Source: a virus. Taken from it: a DNA stretch of 41,671 nucleotides. The stretch covers positions 1 to 41,671 of IMG/VR virus record IMGVR_UViG_3300021081_000011, one strand, 5' to 3'. Positions 16,218 to 24,720 of this stretch are shown piece by piece. The notes under the pieces were generated by a model. That model was not told the DNA's origin. It did no database searches and worked only from the letters and a program-made list of their open reading frames with translations. A program made the translations under genes and the position numbers. Each line of letters opens with the position of its first letter. Positions within the stretch are counted from its first letter, which is position 1.

Positions 16218-17066
16218 CTAGACACTTCCAGCCGTAGCGCAGTTGCGGGTGACCGCAACTGTCCAGGTACCGCACTCGATAAGCACGGCATAGATCCGCT
16301 CCCCCAACAAGGAGAGCTGGTTGGTGGCCCGGTTGAACACCTGGTCAGGTGGTGACACCCAGACATCGCTCTGCCAAATGAGCACCCGTCCCGAGGCGTA
16401 CATGTACTCCACGTCGCCAGTGACCGCCTCGCCGGCCGGGCCGGTGCCGTCATAGCCCTGACCAAAGACGTACGGCGTACCGAGTGGAGTGGTGAGCTGA
16501 CGCCCCTTGTACTCAATGAGATGGTTGTTGGCCAGATGAGAGCCCATCGCTGGGCGAGCATGGATCATTCCACCGACCACCCCGTTGTCAGCCAGGGCCT
16601 GCTCCAGCAGCTCAACCGCCTCGGTAGCACAGCTGGCTGGGCCAATATTGGTAGCTCCGCGGAGCAAGCCGGGAATGATACCCAGACCAGCACTGACCTG
16701 GCCCTGCCAGACTCGTCGCTCTACCCCACGCTGCTCACGCAGCATCATTCGAGTGCGGACCCGCTGCGCTGCCTCGGCGAAGGAGAAGCCGATTGAGCCA
16801 CAGGTGTAGGAGGTGACTACGGCGAACGGGGCTCCGGACACCGCGGTCTCGACCCCGATGAAACTTTTCATACCAGAAACTGGCGGGCAACGCATGTCAA
16901 TGAGGTAGACATCGTCCTCGCAGGCGTCCGGAACGTACTGGACCCCGCCACCCTGAGCTTCCGGGCGCGGAAATGCCATTGGCCCCAGGGCTACGTCGAA
17001 CAGTCCATACGGGCGTGGCGGTACTGGCGGCGCCTCGATGAGAGTTGGCCCAGTGAAGATAGCCAT
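16218..17066 (-). CDS. Virion structural protein, unknown role (capsid-associated?)
   Basis: A 282-residue protein between the major capsid and tail tube genes, beginning MAIFTGPTLIEAPPVPPRPYG. Further landmarks are GGMIHARPAMGSHLANNHLI, QLTTPLGTPYVFGQGYDGTGP, SDVWVSPPDQVFNRATNQ and a closing IYAVLIECGTWTVAV. The last part resembles the C-terminal strands of virion proteins related to the capsid fold, but I do not recognise a characterised family. It starts after a good GGAAGGAG and lies just past a strong hairpin that follows the capsid gene. Candidates are a minor capsid subunit or a vertex protein. Confidence 0.55.
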   Translation of the reverse strand: MAIFTGPTLIEAPPVPPRPYGLFDVALGPMAFPRPEAQGGGVQYVPDACEDDVYLIDMRCPPVSGMKSFIGVETAVSGAPFAVVTSYTCGSIGFSFAEAAQRVRTRMMLREQRGVERRVWQGQVSAGLGIIPGLLRGATNIGPASCATEAVELLEQALADNGVVGGMIHARPAMGSHLANNHLIEYKGRQLTTPLGTPYVFGQGYDGTGPAGEAVTGDVEYMYASGRVLIWQSDVWVSPPDQVFNRATNQLSLLGERIYAVLIECGTWTVAVTRNCATAGSV

Positions 17067-17090
17067 TCGGTCTCCTTCCTAGCTAGCTGG

Positions 17091-17130
17091 GCCTTCGCCG
17101 AGACCGGGGGGGTCCGGCCTCGGCGAAGGC
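17091..17130 (-). terminator. Strong hairpin after major capsid gene
   Basis: GCCTTCGCCGAG (17091-17102) and CTCGGCGAAGGC (17119-17130) form a perfect 12-bp stem with a 16-nt loop, starting four bases after the capsid TAG on the minus strand. No T run follows. It likely reduces read-through or protects the capsid mRNA 3' end, raising capsid expression over downstream genes. Confidence 0.6.
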
Positions 17131-17134
17131 TTGG

Positions 17135-18916
17135 CTAGCAGGTGATGTCTCGCTGGAGACCGGTCTTGCCGTTCGGGCAGATACCCACGGTGTAGACCCT
17201 GGAAACCGGACACATTCGGATCATCGCCCATCCGGTTTCGGTGAATAGATGGGTGACCTGGTTGGTGGCCAGCAGCGTGGAGTCGTAGACCGAGTTGAGT
17301 GTGATGACATCAGAGACTGCGCGCACCCAGGTGCCGGCCGGGTAGACCAGGAACTGGAGCGAGGTTGGCAGGTTGTTGATCGGTACGTCGGCGCCGGGGA
17401 AGCCGGAGGCTGCGCAGTTAGCGAACGCGTCCTGCCAGTCGTAGACGAACTGGGGCCGAGCCCCCCGGCAGGAGAACGCAGTGTTGATGGCTGAGTCCGC
17501 CAGGCACAGCATGTCCTGGTAGTTACCACCGTTGCGCCGAATCCAGTCCGCTCGCATCTGGGCCAGCACCCACCAGGGAAGCACAACCTCCAGGGTGGAG
17601 CTACGCATCATCCGCAGGCGGTACTTGATGTCCACGATGGCCATTTCGACCGCGCTCATAACCTGGCTCACGACCGAGTTGTCGGTCGCCCACGGTGCGA
17701 ACGCAGTGAGGTTGACCGCGGTAGAGCCGGTCACCACAGCAGCAATCTGAAGTGCGTTGATCTGGTGCGCGGAAGCGGCCAGCGCCCCCTTCACGAAGGT
17801 GGCGGTGAACTCTGGGTAGCCCCGGTTAGCCAGGATGTTGCCAGTCAGGCAGAGGCCAGTGACACCCAGCCGGGTGTCGGTGAAGGAGGGGCAGGGGATC
17901 TCCAGACAGGTCTTGGTTGGCGAGCCAGCCGCTACCTGAGCTTCGGTGCGGTTGAAGTACCCGGTGATTCCGTTCCCAGTGGGACAGCCACTGAAGATCG
18001 TGTCGAACTCGATGCCAGTGTTGGACCGGATACCACCACGACGAGCCTGCACCTCGGGAGAGTCATATAGACCATCGGTGGTGATTTGGAGACAGATGTC
18101 GTAGTCCGTCTCCGAAGGAGCACACCAGCCCGCGGCGGCCACCATGGCGTCACGCTCAGGATGCAGCTGCGCGATCTCCTGCCGACGAAGCTCGGCCGCT
18201 CGGAGCAAGGACCCACCGGGAAGCCGGGTCTCATCGATGAGATGAAGCAGCTTCGGGTAGTCGGTGGCGTCACCCTCACAGGAGAACTCAACCGGGTAGT
18301 CACGTACCAGCTGAGCCACCGGGTAGCTGATCGGGCCGGTCCCTTGACCACCGCTGGCACTGATCCGGCCATGGCTGGCCGAGCGAGCCTCGAACGCCTT
18401 GGCCACGTCCAGCATGGTGGGCAGGGTGGCGCCAGCCTCATAGTTGGGCACACCAGCCGCCGCGACCAGGGTGGAGTAGCGGGGCCGAACCGCTTCGGGG
18501 ATGTGGGGCGGGGGTACCCGGCCCACGATGTCGGAGACCTTGACCACGATGGTCGGCTCACCGGCTGAAGCGGTTACTGGCTCCAGCTCGCGGGCCGGGA
18601 CCGGCTCGGGGTCGGGCGGAGGAGTAACCGGGTCTGCCTTGATCGGCGGGTCATCCGGCTCGACGCTGAGCCCATCAAGGCGGGCCTGGCGCGCCTGGCG
18701 GTCGTTCAGCTCAGCCGGTCCAGCTACCCGGGCGAAGTTACGCAGGGCGTACGCTTGGTCGAGCTGCTCGTCGGTCACCGTCTCCGGGGTCAACGCCTCC
18801 ACCAGGATGGTGTACTCCGCGTCTGCCTTATGGATCAGGTCCTGAAGACCGGTGATGGAGAAGACGCTAAGGTCCTCGGGGATCTGGAAGGGCATGTGGG
18901 CCGCCTTGAAAGTCAT
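17135..18916 (-). CDS. Major capsid protein (HK97-fold, with N-terminal delta-like domain)
   Basis: A 593-residue protein forming the icosahedral shell. The first 130 residues are helical and then Pro-rich (DPPIKADPVTPPPDPEPVP), as expected for a scaffold-like delta domain removed by the maturation protease. The rest contains capsid segments such as SATEL-less helical spine regions, GYPEFTATFVKGALAASAHQ, LEVVLPWWVLAQMRADW and a final THLFTETGWAMIRMCPVSRV. It follows the protease gene and is flanked by a strong hairpin. ATG at 18916 is preferred over an in-frame TTG two codons earlier. Confidence 0.75.
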   Translation of the reverse strand: MTFKAAHMPFQIPEDLSVFSITGLQDLIHKADAEYTILVEALTPETVTDEQLDQAYALRNFARVAGPAELNDRQARQARLDGLSVEPDDPPIKADPVTPPPDPEPVPARELEPVTASAGEPTIVVKVSDIVGRVPPPHIPEAVRPRYSTLVAAAGVPNYEAGATLPTMLDVAKAFEARSASHGRISASGGQGTGPISYPVAQLVRDYPVEFSCEGDATDYPKLLHLIDETRLPGGSLLRAAELRRQEIAQLHPERDAMVAAAGWCAPSETDYDICLQITTDGLYDSPEVQARRGGIRSNTGIEFDTIFSGCPTGNGITGYFNRTEAQVAAGSPTKTCLEIPCPSFTDTRLGVTGLCLTGNILANRGYPEFTATFVKGALAASAHQINALQIAAVVTGSTAVNLTAFAPWATDNSVVSQVMSAVEMAIVDIKYRLRMMRSSTLEVVLPWWVLAQMRADWIRRNGGNYQDMLCLADSAINTAFSCRGARPQFVYDWQDAFANCAASGFPGADVPINNLPTSLQFLVYPAGTWVRAVSDVITLNSVYDSTLLATNQVTHLFTETGWAMIRMCPVSRVYTVGICPNGKTGLQRDITC

Positions 18917-18973
18917 GGTCAACTCTCAGTGCAGGCCCACAGCAACAGCCACTGATCACGGTGATCCTAGCAC

Positions 18974-19147
18974 CTACAGCTTGGAGTAGGTGGCACCTGC
19001 TCCAGCCATGGTTGCCTCTACCTTGGCGGCGTGCTCACCAGTGACGATCACCTTGGTCCCGCTGGGGTAGCGCACCTCGTAGCGGGGCTCAGGCTGAGCT
19101 GCGTTTGAGCCTCCAGCAGAGGTGGAACCTCCGCAGTTGCATCCCAT
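18974..19147 (-). CDS. Small conserved actinophage-type protein (57 aa)
   Basis: A 57-residue frame with ATG at 19145-19147, GGAAGGA ten bases upstream, and a TAG at 18974-18976. The protein begins MGCNCGGSTSAGG and continues RYEVRYPSGTKVIVTGEHAA, a pattern seen in short proteins near actinophage capsid genes (Cys-rich start, then a two-strand segment with G-x-K). It abuts the preceding gene's stop exactly. Function unknown; the CxC start might bind metal. Confidence 0.72.
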   Translation of the reverse strand: MGCNCGGSTSAGGSNAAQPEPRYEVRYPSGTKVIVTGEHAAKVEATMAGAGATYSKL

Positions 19148-19408
19148 CTATTTTCCTTCCTCAGCAGGTTCAAGCTCGAACGATTCGACCGGGAACGGTT
19201 GCCCGTTGGACTCCCACTGCAACCCATGATCCCCTTTCACTGGGTTCCGATGATCCACCCGACTCTGGAGAATATCCTCAGGGATCCCATCCGGAAACGC
19301 CTCGCATGCCGGTTTCTCCTTCAGTCCCTGGCGTAGACCCCCGGGATAAGCGAACGGAGACCGGAAACGGACACAGGCGGAGCACTGTGAGACAGGACCG
19401 ATGGTCAC
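19148..19408 (-). CDS. Small conserved actinophage-type protein (86 aa)
   Basis: An 86-residue protein starting at a GTG that overlaps the previous stop by four bases (GTGA). It has CSACVRFRSPF, then CEAFPDGIPEDIL and a SRVDHRNPVKGDHG segment. The arrangement of a Cys pair followed by A-F-P-x-GIPxxIL and H-x-x-P-x-x-GD-x-G recurs in small proteins encoded beside actinophage structural genes and looks like a compact metal-binding domain. Function is unknown. It sits between the giant polyvalent protein and the 57-residue protein in one operon. Confidence 0.72.
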   Translation of the reverse strand: MTIGPVSQCSACVRFRSPFAYPGGLRQGLKEKPACEAFPDGIPEDILQSRVDHRNPVKGDHGLQWESNGQPFPVESFELEPAEEGK

Positions 19409-22400
19409 TTTTTTCTCGTTTCGTAGGCTCGACGAATGATGCCGTAGATCTCTCGGGAGAGCTGGCTGGCACCACTGCCGTTCACGGTGATGTCAGCGAA
19501 GACCTCACCGATCAGCTCCTCCACTCCATCCTCGGCCGCATACCCGGACACCTCTCTGCTAATAAGGTCGAAGGGGGTGATCTTCTCATCCTGTGATCTC
19601 CTGACCAAGAGACGGACGATCTCGTCATGATGTCGCTTATGGCCGATCCGGAAGTCCACCATATGCCCCATCTCGTGGGCAGCGGTAGCGATGGGCGTGT
19701 CGGCTCCTCGCGGATGGTAGCCCACCCCACCGGACTGCCACGGGAACACCGAAGCTCTGAGCTGCTTGAGATACCTACCGCGTCCATCGACGCTAGTGAT
19801 GGACAGGTTGAACTCCAACGTGCCATGCACGTCGCTGTACGCCCAGCCCTGATCTCCGGGATGGTCGAAGTAGGTCACCTTACGTAGGCGGGTATCGGGG
19901 AACCGTTCCGCCACCCGGAGCACCCCCTCCAGGTGGTCCTTCGCAGTGGAGATGGACACCCGGGTCTCGGGCGGCCCGAAGTCAACCGTAATATCCCTAC
20001 CGGTGATCCGCTTATACTCATCGGTTGCCGCTTTGGCCAGTACCTCATGGTCCTGGACTCCAGCCAAAGACTCCCGGACCCGCAGCTGGCCACGTGGCGA
20101 GGAGGCGGGGCGTTGCAGGGTAGCAGTCGATGGTCCCGTTGGTCGACGACCCCGGAACCAATCACGGATCGACGGCCAGTCAGGATTGGGCTCCTCAATC
20201 GGCTCGGGTCGGCCGGTTGAGCCAGTGCGGTAGCCGGTCACGATCGTCGGGCCAGCGAAGGCGCGTCCTGTTAAGCGCCTAGCATGATAAACTCCATCGA
20301 TTGACTCATGGACATTATGGGTGAGACCAGATAGCTTAGACTCCGCTTCACCCGCACTCATTGTGCGGGACTCGGGAGTCTGAGCTGAGATCTGGCGTAC
20401 AAGGTCGAGTGCCTCGTCCAGCACCGAACGGTCCCGATGGGAACCGGGGAACCGCGTCTTACGCATGGTGGGGATCTGAGCTAGATCCTCTAGCCACTGC
20501 CGGATTACTGGCGGAGTGTTGGCAGGTACGTCGATACGTGGTGGTGGGGTAGGCTCAGTGATACCGGTAATAGTCTCAGCGATCCGGCCAGCGACGCCCT
20601 GGTCCGTGACGCGTAGTGCACGCAATCGGTCGGCAGCCTCATCGAGGCTGATCTTCCCGGTGCCGACATCCTCACCGATGTGGGCGACGGCGTTGACGGT
20701 CGAGTTGGGCTCCCGCTCGTCGACAACGAGACTCGTCCACAACTCTCCTAGCTGCGAGTCCAGGTGGACGAGCCCCTGGTCCGCGCCTCGGTTGGGCAGA
20801 TAGAGTGGCTCATCACCATCCGTACGGCCATACTGCTTAGCCACACCCTGACCCATATTGAAGTGCGGGGGTCGCCGCACTCCTGGTCCTTCGGGGAGCG
20901 AAAGGGTAGGAGGAGCCTCAACGGGGGTGACCTCAGTAGGGGCTTTAGCTTTCCCCGGGCGCCGGGTGGCCTTCAGTCGCTCTGCCAGCTTACGCCATTC
21001 TGTTCCCCGGGCTTCGTCATGCGCTGCGCGAAGTTTCGCTTCAGGAGCGGGGTCTCCCCACATGGAACCAAGTGCGCCTGCCCCAGCAGGACCATTGGGA
21101 CTTTCGTTCCAACCCTCCAGTTTCCGGCCGATCTCAACCGGGGTTGGGTTCTTCTTACCCCCCATGAATGAATCACCATCTAATGCCTGCTGGACCAGAT
21201 CCAACATCTGGAGATCCCGCTTATCGGTTAGATCGAGGTCTCTGGCTATCTCCCCGATGCTTAGACGTGGACGGTCAAGGGACGGAGAAGGCGTGATTGT
21301 CTCATCTAGCTCACGGACCTTTACCCCTTCCTCCAGCTTCTTGGCCGACTTTGCCTTACGCGTAGGGGCAGGAGGAGAAGGCATCCCCTCTCTACGTTCC
21401 AGCTCACCGCGACCTAGCTCGCGGACGATGTGGTCAAGGATCTGCTGCTTGGTGGTCAGGTCCTCGGGTACATCGATTCCGTTAGCCTTCGCGCCCTCGC
21501 GAAGCGACTCCGGAGTAGATGCCTCAATAGCATCAAGGCTCTCCCGAGGTAGTCGTACCTCGAACTGTCGCATGGTCAGCGTCTCTGGTGTCGGGGGCTC
21601 GCGCAGGAAAGAAACCACGCCTTCTTGCGCTGTGACACCTGCATCTAGCTCATCGATCTGCTGCTGAATCCGGTGCCTTGCTTCTGGGTTCTCCTGTTGG
21701 ACAGTAGGGCTGTTCAACCGGCGTCGTTGGAAGTCAAGCTGGTCCCGGTTAACCGCCACCCGGTTGTCCAGCCAGTCTGCCGCCTGGGTCCGGGTGGCCT
21801 GGCCATCCTCGACCATCTTCATGGCCTCATCCACCTGGGAACTGTACCGTCCAGGGGGTGCGCCTTTGAGCCGGCCATCCGCCAGCCGGGCCACGAACTC
21901 AGCCCGCAACGGGTCGTCCTTACGTCCAGGCGCCTTGTCCGGCTCTCTGGGTTCCAGCCGGAAGTGGTCCCGGACCGTCTGGAGCGCCTTACGCTGGCTA
22001 GCCAACCCGGTCTGCATCTGGAGCTGGCGTCGGGTCGCCTCGCCAAACTCCTCCCGGCTCAGGTTGGGGTTGGTCAGGTCGGCCCCGATCCCGTCCAGCT
22101 CCGCCTGGTTCAGCTCGATCTCAGTTTCCAGCCGACGTACTCCCTCGGCCGGGGTGAACTTGCCGTCACGAATGTCCCGGAAGATTTCGTCATTCTGACG
22201 ACCGATCGAGTCATCCCGGCTGGGGACCCCCGCGTTCCAAGCCCGGATGAAGGCATTCTGGCGCTCGGGCTCAACCAGCTCGGCACTGACCCGCGGACCC
22301 TCCACCCGAACCAGTCCGGGCTCCTGTGGTGTCTTGGTCTTGTCCCGATGCGCCCGGATGGCAGCTTGGATATCGGCCTTGCGAGTGACTCCCTTGAGGT

Positions 22401-24465
22401 TGACTCCTTCATCCTTGGCGATGGCTCGTAGCTCGGGCAGAGTGCCATCGAGATCAGTCTTGATCTTGGGGGCGGCTACCTTCTTAGCCGCCTTGACAGG
22501 CGCCACTACCTGAGGCGCGTTGGGGTTCTCCCGGTGCGCCCGGATCGCCGCTTGGATGTCAGCCTTGCGGGTGATGCCCTTGAGGTTGACTCCCTCCGAT
22601 CTGGAGATCTCCCTGAGCTGAGCAATCGGAGCATCAAGATCAGACTTCTCGGCAGCTGGCACCGCCGCCTTGGCTGCCTTGGCTGGCCGTGGTCGCGGCT
22701 TAGGTAGCGGGACACCAGGCTCCACCTTGGGTAGACCCTGAGCGGTACGAGCTGTTGATGTTGGCACAGCTTTTGCCGGGGTGGATGTCGGGGTAGCTTC
22801 TAGTCGGTTGGCGTGAGTTGAAATAGTGGTTCCAGCGGGACGTCGGCTATAGCGTTCTGACAGCATTGACAGTGAGCCCGACACGTCAGCCGGTCGAATT
22901 TTGCCTGACTCGACATCTGCGCGAATACTGCTGACCGTTTCAAATGGACTGCCAACGCCACGAAGCGCGCCAGGCTCATGGCTCTCTGGCTGCTTATTGA
23001 GGTCGGCCAGCAGTGCATCTAGTCCAGCAAGAGCGCGCTCGCGACTAAGCCTAGGCTTAGCCGCTGCTGGTACGGGCGGAGCCAGCTTAGCGGGTGCGGG
23101 AGCCGGCGTACGAGCTGTTGGCGTCGGCACAGGTCTCTGGACCTTGGGAGCACCATCTTCATCTTCCTGTTGTCCACGAAGAATCTTGGCAAGAGCCGAT
23201 AGTCCAGTTTTGCCTCGGCGAGTATGAGATCGGATCGTGTCCTGATCAATCTGAATCCTTGATGTTTCCGCATCGGAACTAGCGTCGAAATTCCGTGCTT
23301 CCTCCTCAAGTCGGTCTGCCACCTCCCGTGGGTTTTCACCGCTACGCAGCCGGAACTGTGCCTTGTCCAAGGCGCGGCTATAGGCGTTCTCTCCATGCCC
23401 CGGCCCGTCAACGCCAGCTTCCCGTAGGAGTTGAGAGACTCGGAACTGGGTCGGCTTGACTGGCTCCGGAGTAGGAACCTCGGCAAGTGAAGGCGACACT
23501 CCCTCTCCAGCACTCGGAGCTGGCCCCTCCGTGGGAGCCGGGCGACCCAGGATCTGCTGCCGCCGGGCCGCCCGGGTGGCCTCGTCCTCGCCTTGGGGCG
23601 GTACTCCTGGTTGTCCAGCTGGTTGTCCAGCCTGCTGAGCCCGTTGCGCCCGTTCTGTTTCCTGTTGGGCGATCTCGGTGTCGCTGAGCACCCGCCCACG
23701 TTGACGTTCCCCCTCGGTTCGGGTCGCGATCCTTGCCTCTCGCGCCTGGACCGAGGCGCCAGCATCGGGGCGGCTGATTGGTGCCGGCGTTTCACCCGGG
23801 GTGCGTGGAGTAGCGACCGCATAGACGTAGTAACCACCGGACCCGTCTGGGTCCACCTTGGTGATTCGCAGCTCCTGGTCGCGGTCCAGGATGACCTCTG
23901 GGTCAGCTCGTCCCCTCCCCGGGATGATGGCCTGGGTACCTTTGGATGTAGCAACGGTCAGGGTGATGTCACCAGGCTGACGAACCGGATTGCCGATCTT
24001 GGTGGACAGATACCCTCGGTCGGCGATGAGCTTCCCGGTGAAATCCTCGATACCCCCCTCTTCTGCATGCATCGTCTCCGGGGTCAACCCGAAGGCATCC
24101 GGAGACATGGAGGTGGTCAGAATCAAGTCATCGGGCAGCGGGGCCTTGCTCCGGTCCATTGTGGCAACAAACCGTTTGGTTGGCTCATCATCTCGACCAG
24201 CTCGCAGCGCGTCATTGGCGTCGAGGAAATCGCCCAGGGTGGCGTAGTCGTTGAACCGCTTCCGCCCTGGTGCGTTGGCCTGGTTGAAGACATAGGAGTT
24301 AGCCTGGTCCTGTGAGCCAAAGGTCCGTGGGCTGAACCGCTCCAACAGCTCACTGATAAGATCGATGACCTTCTCGGCCATCCGCCAGGTCTTGCGGAAC
24401 CGGCCGTGCTTGTCCCGCGGGTGAAGTAGCTCCTCCCGCGTGCCCCACGTACTGCCGATTCCCAT
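19405..24465 (-). CDS. Polyvalent virion protein: ADP-ribosyltransferase-like domain, SAP-like repeats and HExxH metallopeptidase
   Basis: A 1686-residue multidomain protein encoded between the protease and capsid genes, probably packaged and possibly injected with the DNA. The N-terminus has HPRDKHGRFRKTW. Residues about 55-220 resemble a phage ADP-ribosyltransferase exoenzyme domain, with RGYLSTKIG at the STS position and DPEVILDRDQEL at the ExE position. The usual catalytic Arg strand reads LPDDLILTTS without Arg, so activity is doubtful. The middle is Pro/Arg-rich and helical, with two near-identical SAP/Rho-N-like units (LREISRSEGVNLKG and LRAIAKDEGVNLKG; about 605-650 and 665-705) and a weaker third near 975. 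The C-terminus carries HEMGH at 1597-1601 with a downstream EVFAD, a zincin metallopeptidase. Confidence 0.7.
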   Translation of the reverse strand: MGIGSTWGTREELLHPRDKHGRFRKTWRMAEKVIDLISELLERFSPRTFGSQDQANSYVFNQANAPGRKRFNDYATLGDFLDANDALRAGRDDEPTKRFVATMDRSKAPLPDDLILTTSMSPDAFGLTPETMHAEEGGIEDFTGKLIADRGYLSTKIGNPVRQPGDITLTVATSKGTQAIIPGRGRADPEVILDRDQELRITKVDPDGSGGYYVYAVATPRTPGETPAPISRPDAGASVQAREARIATRTEGERQRGRVLSDTEIAQQETERAQRAQQAGQPAGQPGVPPQGEDEATRAARRQQILGRPAPTEGPAPSAGEGVSPSLAEVPTPEPVKPTQFRVSQLLREAGVDGPGHGENAYSRALDKAQFRLRSGENPREVADRLEEEARNFDASSDAETSRIQIDQDTIRSHTRRGKTGLSALAKILRGQQEDEDGAPKVQRPVPTPTARTPAPAPAKLAPPVPAAAKPRLSRERALAGLDALLADLNKQPESHEPGALRGVGSPFETVSSIRADVESGKIRPADVSGSLSMLSERYSRRPAGTTISTHANRLEATPTSTPAKAVPTSTARTAQGLPKVEPGVPLPKPRPRPAKAAKAAVPAAEKSDLDAPIAQLREISRSEGVNLKGITRKADIQAAIRAHRENPNAPQVVAPVKAAKKVAAPKIKTDLDGTLPELRAIAKDEGVNLKGVTRKADIQAAIRAHRDKTKTPQEPGLVRVEGPRVSAELVEPERQNAFIRAWNAGVPSRDDSIGRQNDEIFRDIRDGKFTPAEGVRRLETEIELNQAELDGIGADLTNPNLSREEFGEATRRQLQMQTGLASQRKALQTVRDHFRLEPREPDKAPGRKDDPLRAEFVARLADGRLKGAPPGRYSSQVDEAMKMVEDGQATRTQAADWLDNRVAVNRDQLDFQRRRLNSPTVQQENPEARHRIQQQIDELDAGVTAQEGVVSFLREPPTPETLTMRQFEVRLPRESLDAIEASTPESLREGAKANGIDVPEDLTTKQQILDHIVRELGRGELERREGMPSPPAPTRKAKSAKKLEEGVKVRELDETITPSPSLDRPRLSIGEIARDLDLTDKRDLQMLDLVQQALDGDSFMGGKKNPTPVEIGRKLEGWNESPNGPAGAGALGSMWGDPAPEAKLRAAHDEARGTEWRKLAERLKATRRPGKAKAPTEVTPVEAPPTLSLPEGPGVRRPPHFNMGQGVAKQYGRTDGDEPLYLPNRGADQGLVHLDSQLGELWTSLVVDEREPNSTVNAVAHIGEDVGTGKISLDEAADRLRALRVTDQGVAGRIAETITGITEPTPPPRIDVPANTPPVIRQWLEDLAQIPTMRKTRFPGSHRDRSVLDEALDLVRQISAQTPESRTMSAGEAESKLSGLTHNVHESIDGVYHARRLTGRAFAGPTIVTGYRTGSTGRPEPIEEPNPDWPSIRDWFRGRRPTGPSTATLQRPASSPRGQLRVRESLAGVQDHEVLAKAATDEYKRITGRDITVDFGPPETRVSISTAKDHLEGVLRVAERFPDTRLRKVTYFDHPGDQGWAYSDVHGTLEFNLSITSVDGRGRYLKQLRASVFPWQSGGVGYHPRGADTPIATAAHEMGHMVDFRIGHKRHHDEIVRLLVRRSQDEKITPFDLISREVSGYAAEDGVEELIGEVFADITVNGSGASQLSREIYGIIRRAYETRKK

Positions 24466-24468
24466 GGG

Positions 24469-24720
24469 TTATCCCGTCGATGGTGGTGTGACTACTGGTG
24501 TTGGAGCTGGCGTCACTACCGAGGCCGGTACAGGTATTGGCGCCTCCTGCTCCGAAGTAGGCACTTCGCCTGCCCCCTGTGGCTCCTCAACAACAGAGAA
24601 GTGAGCACTACGTTGACGTGTCACCATACCCAGCTCGTCAAAACCGCCCTCGCCGGGAGCCCCGGAGGGACCTGGCCCACCCAGATTGGCAAGATCGACT
24701 TGCCTGATCGGCTCAGTCAC
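24469..24720 (-). CDS. Small Pro-rich hypothetical protein (83 aa)
   Basis: An 83-residue frame starting at GTG 24720, which overlaps the capsid protease stop by eight bases, and ending TAA three bases before the polyvalent gene. Its C-terminal third is a Pro/Val/Thr/Ala linker (PIPVPASVVTPAPTP). No domain is recognised. Position and coupling support a real but non-enzymatic gene; a frame extending up to 24795 would overlap the protease more deeply. Confidence 0.5.
   Translation of the reverse strand: MTEPIRQVDLANLGGPGPSGAPGEGGFDELGMVTRQRSAHFSVVEEPQGAGEVPTSEQEAPIPVPASVVTPAPTPVVTPPSTG

Noticed and set aside
19405-24465. Plus-strand genes opposite the large polyvalent gene
   Set aside because: Long antisense frames here are expected from GC-rich codon use and lack domains or ribosome binding sites, unlike the antisense endonuclease.
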